NCBI GenBank assembly: GCA_009617715.1
Contig: VTFK01000014.1
Span: forward strand, 1-64,000
From: Plectrocnemia conspersa
Taxonomy: Eukaryota; Arthropoda; Insecta; Trichoptera; Polycentropodidae
Direction: 5' to 3'
Length of the DNA stretch: 64,000 nt
The translations under genes and the position numbers were made by a program. Under the pieces are notes generated by a model. The model did not search any database, was not told where the DNA came from, and saw nothing but the letters and a program-made list of their open reading frames with translations. The number at the start of each line of letters is the position of its first letter. Position 1 is the first letter of the stretch. Below, piece after piece: positions 36,475 to 49,084 of this stretch.

Positions 36475-39310
36475 TACGCACCTGATCATTATAATCAATG
36501 GGTATTTACATTACTTTTAATCCATACATATAAAACATTCGCACTCTAAACAAAAAATTGGTTTTGTTTTTACATCCTTTAATTTACATATTGTCACTTA
36601 CAGACTGCTTTTTAAATTTTAACTTTACTAATTTAAGTTGCTCAATAGTTTATTTAAGTATATCATTTGTGCTTTTGGTCGTAACGTAAATGGAAATACA
36701 AATATTTCACAAAAAAAAATTTAAAATTCGACTTAAATCAGTATGCTGTACAAACTAAGTAGTGAATTTGTCATATTTTATAAGGAACATATTAAGTTAA
36801 ATCTTGCTGTATATGATCGTTATTCAAGAAAAATGCTGCATAGAATTTTTTTTCTAAAAATCCTTAATAGAGATAGGATATTTAAATTGAATTAAGTTAA
36901 TTATACCAATTTAAGTAGACGATTTGAGTATTAGTTGTGTTCTTTACGATAATCCAGATATGTATCTTAATTAACTGAGGCTTGACTATGGAATATGATT
37001 TATTCTAATATATGCTATTTACTAACTATGTATATACTTTATTTATTACATTATATGTATTATAAATAGGTATCTAGTTAATTTGCAATCTGAATATTTA
37101 TATTCAGTCAAATCGTACAATGCACGTGAAGAAATGAATGAAAATAATTTTATATTGCATATATGAAATTTATTTATATTTAAATGCTGATTTTTTATTA
37201 GTCGACAGTCAGAGCCTCCGAGCAAAAACAAAAGATTTCAATACCGCAGGCTCGGAAATGTTGCAATTTTTTTTTATTAAAATTTAATATATTTATTTTG
37301 TTTAAATGTATACAACGTTAATACAAAGCGATATGATTAACATAGCAACAAAGTAACGTAGAGCATTTCATTTTAAAGCGTGCGGGAGCAGAAGCGAAAG
37401 CGGTTCAGAATAATTATATATAAGATATAATAATATTATAAGCTTGAAAAAGCTAGATATTAAATTTATAAATTCGTAGATGTTGAAATGAATCAATTTT
37501 TGCTATTTAGATACATATTCAAATATAAAAGATAATTAAATTTTTCAGTGACATTTCATAAAAAATCAAACTATTAAAATTTAAAAATATTTTCACTTTT
37601 GCCAATAGATGTCACTAATAAAATAAAATAAATTATTTAAATAAAAAAAATAGTTAACGATAAAGAAAATAAAATATTTTTAATTCTTGATTAAGTTTTA
37701 TTTAATATCCACAGATGTCTATAAAAATATAAAATTTGATATAAATAGTTTTAGTATATTTCAATAGATGTCTATATATTATTATTTATATTATTTTAAA
37801 TATTTTTTGTGTTTATTATATTTTTTAATAAATACAGGTATTAAAATATAACAAGCTCGTGTAATCTTGTTTTTATATTGTATTATTTTTTTATTTTTAT
37901 ATTACCGTTCTTCAATCTTCACTCTTCCTGCCTACCAAATTTTAATCCTCTCTTCCTTTTGATCAATCTTTAACCACATCCGTTGCGATCTTAATAGTGG
38001 TCTCTCACACACAACATAACCAAAACCAGATTTACACACCGCATAATATGCGGGGCTTGAACTATAACCCCGTGTAACTGTAATCCCGTCGATATCCATA
38101 CTATGTGCAGCAAAAAAGTATGTGGACTTGATGAAATTTTATTATATTTGGTCGAGCGCATAATTTATTGGCCCGTGAGCGTTTTTACACGAAAAGATAA
38201 TTATCTAATTGTCACGATCTCTAGCAGAGATAAGCCGTCTGGCGCGACTCTAATGAGAGAAATTAGCATCGAAATTTGTTACAGCGATATTATTCAATTT
38301 GGACGCTGATTTATAATGGAGGATTTTGTAGATGAAGAAAAAATCGAAAGGCTCGTGGGAATTGATTTTTGCCTATATTTTTACGTTTACTAGTGAATGT
38401 TTAAAACATATAAGACAGCAATAATATTTATTGCGTTTCAAAAGTTTTATTTCCCTTATTATATTTCAATAAAATACGGTCGTTAAAAGGGTACAGATTC
38501 TTTTTTTATGTGTGCCGTTCACAATAGATTCCGTTATAGTGTTAATATCGCCTAATAGAAGATACATCGATGGCTCTTTGTCGAATATTTCTTTTTGGCA
38601 GACTACTAAAACGCCGTTTTTAATACGAGCTAATAATTATGGGTAGTCGCTATACTGCTGATAATGTAATTTACTGCTGCATTAGCAAGTGATTCTTATA
38701 AATTAAAAAAACATAATTAAATTTAATAAGAAATATCGAATCTCAAAGAATTATGCCATTAAGTTTTTTATATACAGTTCTCAACAATTTAGTCATCACT
38801 GGCCTATTTTTAAAAATTTAATTTTTAGTTTTGCTTATAAATATTTTGTCTTAATAATTACACTAAGCATATAAAACATTCTAAAACTGTAAATTCCACC
38901 CCGTACGTTAATATTTCGTTATATTTCGAAAAAAAAATGATCGTGGGAAACTCATTTTTGCTCTCATGTGCATATACGAGGACGGTCTCTATCTGTAGGT
39001 ATATCTACTGTGTTGAACGAACACGTTCACAATTGGCGGTCCGGTTTGCTTCCTGGTGTGTGTATGTATGCATGTGTACTGTATGATGTGTCCATCTCTC
39101 GTAATAAGCTTTTGCGGTGCAGAATATGGATATGTATATGCAATTGAAGAGCTTAATTAAACGCCAAAGGAAAAAATCAAATGCAAAATAGTACAACTTT
39201 CATCTTCGAGTTATATATCTAATACATAAATATGAATTACGATTATTTAACAAGTTTTTAGTTTAACTCGATAATTGTTGTATTAATTAACATAATACTA
39301 ATAGGCAGAA
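36475..39310. other. Gene-free stretch with one GC-richer island
   Basis: The island at about 38080-38370 is non-repetitive. It contains several GATA-type sites (AGATAATTATCT, AGAGATAAGC) and a CGTGGGAATT sequence, and looks like regulatory DNA. The rest is AT-rich with no supported gene. Confidence 0.5.
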
Positions 39311-39710
39311 AACGACCATTTTTTAAGAATTTAGTAATATTGTGGGGGCCGATTAGTGACGTTCTGGCCAAATTTAAGGGGTCCCTGTTTAGAATCCCTA
39401 CAAAAAACATTAAAATCGTGCCGTCATCGTTCATCGTTCATTACCTATAAGTACCGCTAAAAAATACTCTTTGTTTGAAAGGACGCGCGATAGACAATAC
39501 GATCTACCATGCGCACAATACTATTGTTATTCTATCTTATGGTTATTAATCGCCAGAATAGCAATCTGGACAATTTTTAATTAGGCATAAACACATTTCG
39601 GAGGATTAAGGGGGTGTCCAACAGAAACATTATTTCAGATTTCAGAAAATAATAAATTTTTAATTAATAAAAAAAAATCCGAAAATATAAAATTTTGTTT
39701 TTTTTTTAAA

Positions 39711-39904
39711 TTTCGGAAAGGTAGCTATGGGGGGGGGGGTGGAGGGGGCAGGCCGCAGGCACTTGCTTGGGGGCAGCATAGCTTAACAATAATCAAATTA
39801 TTATTTTAAGAAATGCTGATTTTATGATGGGGGGCGGCAATGTATGGGGGCGGCAATTTTAAGGATTACCCCTGGTGGCACTTACCCTAGCTACGCCACT
39901 GATC
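39711..39904. mobile_element. Short element ending CCCTAGCTACGCCACTG
   Basis: The right terminus CCCTAGCTACGCCACTG (reverse complement CAGTGGCGTAGCTAGGG) is a common terminal motif of nonautonomous DNA transposons. The left end has only a decayed GGTAGCTATGGGGG. The interior is G-rich (runs of G at 39727-39760). It lies inside the 39311-41530 element. Confidence 0.45.
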
Positions 39905-40079
39905 CTCTGAGATAATCTTATGCTATTTTTAAATGTATAATCTCGCTATTGGTGATACACACAAGATTAAAGTAATATCGCATTCTACAAAACCTTCAAT
40001 TTGCTCTTTGATGTCACGGGGGCAAAGTCTCAAAGTCAGAATCTTACATTAAATTCGAATTATTCACGTTGTACAGTTA

Positions 40080-40520
40080 TCCAGTCAGCACGATGAAGGG
40101 TCTCGAGTGTAAGTAACGTGTGAGCGAAAGAAATTGGCCGTGAGACATGCAAAACTCGGCTGATCCTCATCTGGGTCCCGTCTCTCTAGGTCCCTCTGTT
40201 GGTTCTTGCAGTAATTGTACGTAATCCAAAAGCGGCGTGAACGACGAACTAACCATTACGTGGTGGTATAGTTCGAAATTGACGCCGCTTTCGGATTCGC
40301 ACCATTATATTCCCATCAACAAAAGGCAGACTGGTTGGTCGTTAGCCGCAGCGTTTATGATAATCAAATAGCCAAATAATTTCTTGGGTAATCTCTTTTC
40401 GGTCTCTTTTTTGTGATTTAGGTACAAAAGCGCGCCGATGCGAATGTCAAATTGAACCGTTCTTCTCTATCTTAATCGACTGAGCGACGTTTGGCGAACT
40501 TAAACGATTGTTAAGCAGCA
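40080..40520. other. GC-richer unique island
   Basis: Non-repetitive, CpG-containing sequence lies between the two 172-nt repeats. No open frame of note is present. It contains the hairpin at 40212-40307. Confidence 0.5.
40212..40307. ncRNA. Candidate microRNA precursor hairpin
   Basis: Arms 40212-40255 and 40264-40307 pair for about 38 bp with one bulge, a 3x3 internal loop (CGA / AAA) and an 8-nt apical loop. The core is AAAGCGGCGT / ACGCCGCTTT, then CGAACTA / TAGTTCG. Stem length, scattered mismatches and small loop match an animal pri-miRNA. It sits in a unique GC-richer island. Neither arm resembles a microRNA family I recognise. Strand is unknown. Confidence 0.42.
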
Positions 40521-42789
40521 TTTTTTATTTTAGCAAAATTGGGCTTTAAATCTAATACAAAATATAGGTATAGGATAAACTGCACAAGGTGGCAGATAGA
40601 GACTATGATACCATTAATATATCATTCAAGGAATATACTATAATATATGATGAAGTAAAAAATTACAGTTAGACGCAATAAAGCCGAAAAATCCATAAAA
40701 AAATCTCAAAATATGCATATGTTGAATTGCCCTTTGATATTCTAGTCGCCTCATATGCAGTTCTGATTGAGTAATTGGTTATTAACTAAAAGGCAATTTA
40801 AATGATATCTGATATTTTTCTCAACTTATAATAATTTGTAATGCAGCGGTTTGATTTATTTAGCCAAAAGCTAAGCCATACTTTATCAAGTGACAGAAAT
40901 TATTGGAAACATTGCACGAACTACATATTAAAACATCCGTCCCAAAACGTACCAAATCATAATTACCGCCTAAGAAAACACTCTTTATTTGGAAAGGATG
41001 CGCGCTAGACAATACGATCTGCTCTGCGCACAATACCATTGTTATTCTACTCTTTGGTTATTAATCGCTAGAGTGGCAATCTCGACAATTTTTAATTTGG
41101 CATGAATATCTTTCGGAGAGGGGAGTATCTAACAGATTTTTCAAGGGGTTAAGGGGCAAGAGATGACTAGTCAGTGGTCATTTTTTTATTATTTAATTTA
41201 AATAAAAAAATAAACATTATATTTAAATGAAAAGAACCGGGTACCCGGCCCCCGGTTCCGGTTTTTATTCAGAAGCCCTACTCACACCCCTTGGGCCTTA
41301 AAACCTGAAAGTACTGTCGTTATAATGGGTTAATATCTGCAATTAGAGCATTATTAATCGTTTGATAAAATGTTAAAAGTTACTGTCTATGATTAGTAAC
41401 CGACAATATGATAATATTATTTTGTAACGTCAGTGTTGCCAGCTGAATTCCAGAGTGGACAACTAAATTGGCCCCCACAATATTACCGACCGTTTTATTT
41501 ACTGACTATAAATTCTTAAAAAAACGATGTTTTAATAAGAAAAAAACAGATTGATACATAACGTATAAAATTTGTCACAATTAAAATGTCATTCTGTTCA
41601 AAAATAAATTTATTTATTTGCTTGTGTTATATTATATAATTATATAAGAATAAAACAGTTATGTTTAATATTAGTAATAGATCTAAACTTTTTTTAATAA
41701 TTTTTTTTAATAAACTCATGCAACTTTAATCAAATAAAAGTAAGTTAATAAATAATACATATATCATAACAATATAAAATTGCTATTATTGTTTTTATTT
41801 AACATGCTTTTTATTTTTCAATAATACATATTTTTTAAATTTTGATGTATTAAACTGTGAAGATTTTAAAATATATTTTAATAAAATATAATATTTTCTA
41901 GTAGCTTACTTTAAGTTGAATAATGTATTATAAATAAATTATATATTTTCATGTATTGTTTTACAGAAACATGTTAATTTATATTTATTAATATTTATGC
42001 TTTAGGAATATTTATTTAATTTTAATTTTATAAATTTTTTTTATGGATTTATTTTTAAACCATTTTAGTATTTCTATATTTATATTTCTGAGAAAATACA
42101 ATTAATTTTATGCTACTTTTAAGTGTTCCATTTATGCAAATGTATATTAAAGACCGGAAAATTTTAACCCAAATTGACATAATTATTTGCTATTTTTTTT
42201 ATCAAAAGGATATATAAAATAAATGATACATTTAAATACTTGTATGAATCTGATGGAACATACAATTTACATTTTAATTAAGGATATATTAAAATTGGCA
42301 AAACATGATACAGTTTTAAGAACATAATTAATGGCATAAAACATATTAACTTGTGTATTTATTTGAACACTTAAATCTAATGGTAGTGCTTAAATTAGTG
42401 AACTTGCTAAAAGCTTAAAAAGTAATCAATTTGTTTGTGTTCGACACTTTTTATATAAGCTATCAATAATTGCGTATTTAAGCGGATATCTTTTAACAGT
42501 AAAATAACCTTCATAATGCGATGGTCAGTGCCAAATACAAAGGATACAGTTTGTGCCCTAATATCTTAACCGAACACATACTTCAATTAAAGTGCATAAT
42601 GCGATTGAATGCTTTGGTAGGTACCAGTGAGTATTTGCGAAAGATTTAATAAATTTATATACAAGCCTAATATGTTGTTTAGGGAAATACGCATATGTAG
42701 TCGTATGTATCTAAAAAATCCTGAAATGGGCTAATTAACACAGAATATTGGATTGGAAAAGTCTCCAGGTAACTGTACAAAATCTAGAG

Positions 42790-42935
42790 CACTAAACGAT
42801 ATGGGGGTGGCTCTTATATTCTGGAATGGAAGGTATCCACATCATCAACGGGACAGTAAATGTGATGGATTATAAAACTGTCCTAGATTTATTCATCCTT
42901 TCGATGGAAAAGTACGTGGATTTAAATTTAAACCA
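42790..42935 (+). mobile_element. Tc1-like transposase fragment
   Basis: The plus strand reads LYSGMEGIHIINGTVNVMDY followed by KTVLD. It matches the region of Tc1 transposases between the first two catalytic acids, where S.G.G.L..I.GT.....Y..IL is usual. Frames on either side are broken. It is a short relic without visible termini. Confidence 0.55.
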
Positions 42936-43549
42936 CAACTTCATGGATATTTTTGCATTCATAGTTCGAAAGTAGTCATAAATATGTTTTTATTAATTTT
43001 ACGATAAAAAAATATTTTTTTTGAAACACAAAATTAAATTTCACTCACCGATAAATAATGAACCTGCGATGACTATTATGGCTGCTTATATCAGGTCTAA
43101 TGGATGCCAAATTGTTACATCTTCGTCGAAGGTGAGTCAAATAATAGTATATTTCACTGGTAATAATTTATTTCGCAAGGTGAACTGCCGTTTTGAGTAA
43201 AGTGTACTGGCGATTGCTTCCAGAATTTGGATTTTTATAAGGATTTTTAAAGGTATTCAGAGATTTCAGATTGATATCTACTTTTCATAACAGCCAGACG
43301 ATAGACACGAGAAAAAAACAGGACGACCGACCTTACAATATATATGACTATAATAAATATATGTTGATCGTGTCGTTACCTAGTTACAAATATTTAAAAA
43401 AACAATAGAATAAATAACATTTTTTTGTTTTTTAATTTATTTCAATGTGCATTGTTTTATTTGTTTAGTGTCTATCAAATTTTGAATCGGAACAGTAAAA
43501 TTAAATTTAAAGTAAGGCTAAAGGATGGATGCAGAATTCAGTGGAATCT

Positions 43550-43745
43550 ATCGGTTCTATAGACATTTCACCAGTTTCTGCTGTCGATCCACTAAGTAGG
43601 CTTTTGGGTGAGCTGAAAAACCATCAACCAATTAATATAAAGTGTTGAGAAATATGTGAGAGGAAAGTGTCTTGTTTGTTCTGCACATGTAATAAGGAAA
43701 GCTACAGCATACATGTGCAGTGTTGTGAAATTCCTTTTCATATTG
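43550..43745 (+). pseudogene. piggyBac-like transposase C-terminus, degenerate
   Basis: Frames on the plus strand give VDPLSRLLGELKNHQPINIK, a frameshift, then EKYVRGKCLVCSAHVIRKAT and AYMCSV. The pattern KC.VCS....RK.T.YMC is that of the Cys-rich C-terminal domain of piggyBac transposases, although the final Cys/His ligands are lost. TTAA-flanked inverted-repeat elements 450 nt downstream make this reading more likely. Confidence 0.45.
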
Positions 43746-44198
43746 TCGATGTTTTAATTCGTATCAAAAAATATTGAAATAGATAAAAAAAGTGCAAATA
43801 ATAAAAATAAATATAAATAGTGATTTAGTGTGGTTTTCAAGTGCAGTGATAAAAATAAATGTGACTGTGACAGTTGTAAGCAGAGAAAGGACGCCGAAAA
43901 ATTTGGTGAGTGCAAATTATATTACATTATAAACGGATGTTTTTTATAAATCATGTATACAAAAATGTATAAAAGCATTTAAACTAGTATAAATAACTAG
44001 TTTATAACCATTGCAACCATTTTAAATTTACAAAAAATAACAAACACCCGGTAAAAATGTTCGTAAGTTAATGGATGATATTTTTTGGATGTTCTTTGAT
44101 TACTGTGTTATATAATTTATCTACATATACTTTTAATTTTATTATTTGCTGGCAATTGTTTCCAGGATTTGGACATAGAAATTATTTTATGACAGTCC

Positions 44199-45005
44199 TT
44201 AACACATTGAATACTGGGCATTATTCCTAAAAATGTAGCCGTGCGGCGGGGATTATTTGCGAAAATTAGGATACAAACTTATTTTTTTTAAAACATCTTA
44301 ACTCTTTAATTAGTCAACGTTTTAACGTCAAATTTTAAAAACAGATTTATAATGATCGTTTTTTTGTATTCGCAATGATAAAATCAGTAAACGTCAAACT
44401 GTGGATCGCGTACCAATAAAATAAAATATAATTTTTAGTTTAGAATAACCAAATATATATATTTTTGAATAAAAACAATAAAGATAATAATAAAATGATG
44501 ATAAAATACTGTTGTATATAATAAAAACCGAAAATATCTAATTTTGTGACCTATACAATCAATTCAAAATTTTTAACACTTGACGGTCAAGTTACGCAGC
44601 GATATTTGCACGACACCCAACTGTCCAATTTCGAACAAACGTAACGTTTGCCTATGGCTAAATGTAATCTTTTATTGTTTATATATTATTATTTTATATT
44701 TCTGTTATAATTTATGTATTATTTTTTTATATAGTATATTTAATATAATTAAAAATTAGCAGTGATTCTAAACATTTTATTGCTTTAATATTATATATTT
44801 ACCACTTTTTTTTTGTTTTTTACCACACGGTACGCAATGTGTTAAAATAATGAAAAACGCGCACTTACTGTATACTTCGCATCCAATAAAGACTCGAACC
44901 ACCAATGTGCTTGGATAGTTACACAAATTAAAGTCCTAATTTTTGCAAATAATCCCCGCCGCACGCTCCATTTTTAAGAATAATGCCCGGTATTCAATGT
45001 GTTGG
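44199..45005. mobile_element. TTAA-type inverted-repeat element A
   Basis: Inverted termini of about 69 nt lie at 44203-44271 (beginning CACATTGAATACTGGGCATT) and 44934-45001 (mirror), with about 90 % identity and the shared core GCGGCGGGGATTATTTGC. The left side is flanked by TTAA; the right side now reads TTGG. TTAA targets and CAC-type ends fit a piggyBac-like nonautonomous element. Its right half lies inside element B. Confidence 0.75.
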
Positions 45006-45673
45006 TAATTGAAAACATGTTGAGAACAGTTTATTTAATTTGAACAGATCGGGATCATTTCAGGTCTAAATATTATAAAATATCACATTTGGGATTGATG
45101 AATCTGCATTTAAATGCCCACGATACCTCTACATACATATATATATATATATAACAGAAAATAATGATAAATAAAAAACGTTATATTTTATATTATAAAA
45201 ATATGAATTTGATTTACTGTAATTTATTTCTTAGAAAATAGTATCAATAAATGAAGGTGTACGAAATAAATAAGCATAACATGAATATATTGTAAAGCTA
45301 ACAAAATATAATAATGCAAAAAGTTGTAAAATAAATTAACGCAATTAAAAGTTGAAAATCACTGATTATTTTGTTATAATGCTTCGGCTTGATAATATGT
45401 ACTTAGATATTAGGTCTAGCTCAACATTTCTTTTTTTTATGCGGTTACCTTTGAATATTTTGGGTTTTTTGTAATTTTGTAGATAAGAATTTCAAGAAAC
45501 ATATCTCTAAAATAATTACCATCTTTACCTGAATCAAACCGATAAGGTGGGGTTTTTCGTTAACATTTTTATAACAGCGTGCGCTTAGCCTAACGGAAAC
45601 GTTACATTTGTTCGAAATTGGACGGTTGGGTGTCTTGCGAATATCGCCGCGTAAATCTACCGTTAAGTGTTAA
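44573..45673. mobile_element. TTAA-flanked inverted-repeat element B
   Basis: Inverted termini of 85 nt at 44577-44661 and 45585-45669 share CACTT(G/A)ACGG and CCAATTTCGAACAAA. TTAA is present on both sides (44573-44576 and 45670-45673), the hallmark of piggyBac-type insertion. No transposase is encoded. It contains the right end of element A and another TTAA-facing terminus, GGTACGCAATGTG, at 44829-44841. Confidence 0.82.
45131..45154. repeat. (AT)n microsatellite
   Basis: A short pure run of alternating T and A lies inside element B. Confidence 0.8.
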
Positions 45674-45679
45674 AAATTA

Positions 45680-47780
45680 TTTAAATATATTTATATATTA
45701 TTGATACGTGATTCGCAATTTGGTTTTAAGTGATTTCACTATTTCTAATAAATAATATGTGAGATAATTCCATAGAAAAAACTTGTATATATATATGTAA
45801 ACATACATCTTGAAACGAATTTATTTTATCCGAGTTTTGAGCCTCTGGAATTTAGAATTTCTACTTTTTTGAACTATTTTTGGTTAATATGATATTAGTA
45901 ACATCTGTAGGTAAATCCCTAAATAAATACGTTACAGTAAATACGCAGTTTACGTGGGTTTTTTTCGTATGAAGTTAAAATGACGAAACGCACAAATTTG
46001 TGCACACCGACGCAACGGAAGGTTTCTAAAACGCACAAATTTGTGCACACCGTACGCAATAAAAATATTAACAATAGGGACGGCCTTTTGCGATTTAGGA
46101 TGCAGTTAAAAAAAAGTTTAGTTACTCAGGAAATTATATATTTCTATAAAGAGATGCACTTATCTTTTTGCAATGTCGACATACTCATTGGTTCGACAGA
46201 AATTAGGAATAAATAATCATCATGCTCATTACCCTCAAAAAAAATTCACTTTTACCCCATTTGGGTTAATTTAATAAATGAATAATTTTATCCAACAACT
46301 AAGCAAGTGCCAAAATGAATCCATCACTATAGAGGTAGAATACGATTATTCATATTTTTTTATAATAAATGTTTTCCCAACAAGATGACATTTAAGCAGT
46401 CCAAAATCTGATCTTCGATAAGCCATAAATCACGGTCCGTTTGACGTTCAGACACAAAGGGTCCGTCGTCAGTTTGACAGTGTTTACTTTCGTTTTTTTT
46501 TCTATGAATCATTCTTTATTTTTTTATATATATAATGTCCGTTTAACCGTGTCATTGTTGCGAAATTAGGGCCGATTTTGAATATTATTAACGAAGCGGC
46601 GATTGTGCGCGATCGGACTGATTGGACAACATTATTATGCAAAGTGGTACACGGAATTTACACGAGCCGATAAATAATCAGTGTGTAATAGATGTGTCTG
46701 TTAGATCCGCACTGAAGAAGATGCTGCATGCTTCGGCGGTGCTCAAATTGTGGCCCGTGGATTTTTGTAAAAAAATGCATCTAAAAACAAGAATTTCTTT
46801 CATATATTATATAGTTGAAAAATATAATTATTGACAGTCTTATGATTCATGTGGAAAAAACGGTCTAAATTTTAATTAATTATGATGTATTTGATCAGTT
46901 TATAATAAAAAAATAAACTCAGATGCAGGAACTCATTCATTAAGCTCATATGTATATTATTTGCGATAGAGTTGCAGGTAGAAAATCTTGTATAAAGAAC
47001 ATGTACTAATATAAATATGGTTATTTTTAATCTCGAGCCACATTTTCAGAAGCATTCATTAGAAAAACCGGTCGCGGTAAGAAAGTTCACGATTGATCAC
47101 CGTCTTTCACTGATGAGCAGCGAAAAAAACAATCATCCAACGTTATAAATCTACATATGAGAAAAGTAGACGCATGCAACGGGTTCAACGACTTCGCCAT
47201 TTTTTTATAGATAGATTAATTATATAAAAACATTCATAGAACTTTGAGCTTTCTTCGGAATTTCTCACACACAGACACAAAAGCTCCGGTAGCGAAACGA
47301 AACACCCTTTCTATTTACCGCTCAGGTAGAATAATATGCATTCGAGTTATTTGCGACGAAGTAAAAATAAATATATAAAGGATTTTTTCTTTAAAGCCAC
47401 TCGCAAGAATTCATTAATTACGGTCCCTTTGTCCTCGAGGAGGTCTCAAAAGCTGACCCGCCCCGACAATAAATAACTCAATCCAACAATCGGACAAGTG
47501 TTGTTCTGCGGTTATTGGTTAAACGGTTGAAAGCGATTAATCACGGGAGCGAAAATGCGTGAAATTTTTCGGGATCTATTTGGACGTTCTTGGAAGTGTG
47601 GAAAATTCTTGAATTTTTGCAAAGAATGGAAAGATAATTAATTGTCGCAGAAGTCATAAAAGTATACAATAAGGATTATATCAACAATTTTCAGAACTTA
47701 GAAGACATTTACGCCCCATTTACGTTAAATGATGTTTTAAAATAAACGCAAGATTTTAATTTTACTTAATTTGTGCAGTA
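45680..47780. other. Gene-free stretch with regulatory-looking islands
   Basis: GC-richer unique blocks lie at about 46420-46780, 47040-47190 and 47400-47580. Short frames in them (for example 46622-46834) show no domain and no splice partners. Regulatory use is inferred from composition and lack of repeats only. Confidence 0.5.
45986..46052. repeat. Duplicated 24-nt unit holding a 14-bp palindrome
   Basis: AAACGCACAAATTTGTGCAC plus ACCG occurs at 45986-46009 and again, identical, at 46029-46052. Each copy holds the perfect palindrome GCACAAATTTGTGC (45990-46003 and 46033-46046), and the following sequence (ACGCAA) is also shared. It could be a pair of sites for a dimeric DNA-binding protein or a local duplication. 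Confidence 0.85.
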
Positions 47781-47789
47781 AATGTTGGC

Positions 47790-48560
47790 AACCCTGAAAA
47801 AAATTTTGACAGCTGAGAGTTTAGGGTTAGTAAAAATGGAGCGTTACACGATACAACAACATGTTTTCATTATTGAGAAATATCTAAAAAATAATGAAAA
47901 TTTGGCGGCCGCAATTCGAAAATATGGTCGGAATACTGTTTTAAGTTCGTCAACTGCGAAGAGATTAATTTAAAAATTCAGAGTCGTCCAAAAACAAGCC
48001 GTTCAAATGTCAATATCGAAGCAGTGCGCGAGAGTGTTGGTGAAAATCCCGGAACATCAATCAGGCGTCATTGACAAGAATTGCAAATTTCAAGGAGCTC
48101 TTTACAGCGTATACTCACAAAAGATCTGTGTCTCCATGCTGAAAAAATTCAATTAAGACAACAACTGAAGCCTAATGACCATGCACAACGAAGAGAGTCC
48201 GTTGAATGGATTATTGAATATCAACAAGTGGATGCTGATTTTTCGAGCAAAATTATCATAAGCGATGAAGCACATTTTCACGTGTTTGGGGTTCGGAGAA
48301 CCCACATTTGTTTGTTGAAAAAGTAATGCATCTACAACGTGTCACTGTTTAGTGCGGATTTTAGGCTGGAGGCAACTTTTTTGAAAACGAGACTAGTCAA
48401 GCAGTGACTGTTACTGGTGCTCGATATCGCGACATGATAACACAGTTCTTTTTGCCGAAATTGGATGATATTGATGTGGCTAATATGTGGTTTCAACAAG
48501 AAGGTGCCAAATGCCATACAGCCCGTGAAACATCAGATTTCTGGTCGCGTTAATTTTGGG
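47790..48560 (+). mobile_element. Degenerate Tc1/mariner-superfamily transposase (DUF4817 / DDE_3)
   Basis: Successive fragments on the plus strand follow the family order. MERYTIQQHVFIIEKYLKNN is the N-terminal helix-turn-helix. RPKTSRSNVNIEAVRESVGE and QISRSSLQRILTKDL come next. Then QRRESVEWIIEYQQVDADFS, and KIIISDEAHFHV with the first catalytic Asp. TGARYRDMITQFFLPKLDDI and ANMWFQQEGAKCHTARE follow, where the usual QQDGA is now QQEGA. Internal deletions, frameshifts and the loss of everything after about 48530 make it dead. Terminal repeats were not identified. It is related to, but distinct from, the relic at 21205. Confidence 0.88.
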
Positions 48561-48699
48561 ACATCGTTTAGTTTAAAAAAAATCTATATATATTTATTTT
48601 ATGTGAATATTAAGCTAGAATAAATACATATTGAATAGTAAAACCACAGTCTAGAAATATTCTAAAAAAATTTGGCTAAATCATATTGGTAGATTAGGA

Positions 48700-49080
48700 C
48701 ACAAACTAAATGGACAGAATTTAAATCAATTTTGGGTCAAAATTAAAAATCAAATCTTGGTCAGAATTTTATTAAGAGCCTAGTCAGTATTATGTATATT
48801 ATTCAGTCAGAATAAATAGGAAATGGTTAAAAAAAAAATAGCATACGGTCAAAATAAAAATATAGGATGATCAGAATTAAAATAATAAATGGTCGTAATT
48901 ATTTTATTCATGGTCAGAATAATTATTAAATGATTAGAATAAAATATCAAACGGGCAAATTAAACATATGTTCAATCGTTGGAATAAAATAAATTATGTA
49001 TCATTTCTAAATGTAAATGAGCAATAATTTTTTTTATAAAATATCTCGCTCGTACCTAAACTGTTGGACAGAGGAGGGAA
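48700..49080 (+). repeat. GGTCAGAAT repeat family, second copy
   Basis: Variants of TGGTCAGAATAAA are repeated at least eight times, ending at CGCTCGTACCTAAACTGTTGG. This parallels the left arm and centre of the foldback-like element at 25010-25590. The inverse arm is not seen here, so this may be a half element. Confidence 0.6.
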
Positions 49081-49084
49081 GGTG

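Larger units (their letters stand above)
39311..41530. mobile_element. Possible 2.2-kb inverted-repeat element with internal direct repeats
   Basis: TAATATTGTGGGGGCC at 39335-39350 is repeated exactly in inverse at 41470-41485 (GGCCCCCACAATATTA). The outer TTTTTTAAGAATTTA is mirrored at 41509-41524, so both ends carry related inverted termini. Inside, two diverged direct copies of a 172-nt unit (39452-39624 and 40964-41135) flank a unique core. No transposase frame is visible. It could be one nonautonomous element or two overlapping copies. Target duplications were not found. Confidence 0.5.

Noticed and set aside
44885..44900. GGTTCGAGTCT (minus strand), resembling a tRNA B box
   Set aside because: No A box at tRNA spacing and no cloverleaf stems can be drawn. 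It lies inside inverted-repeat element B.
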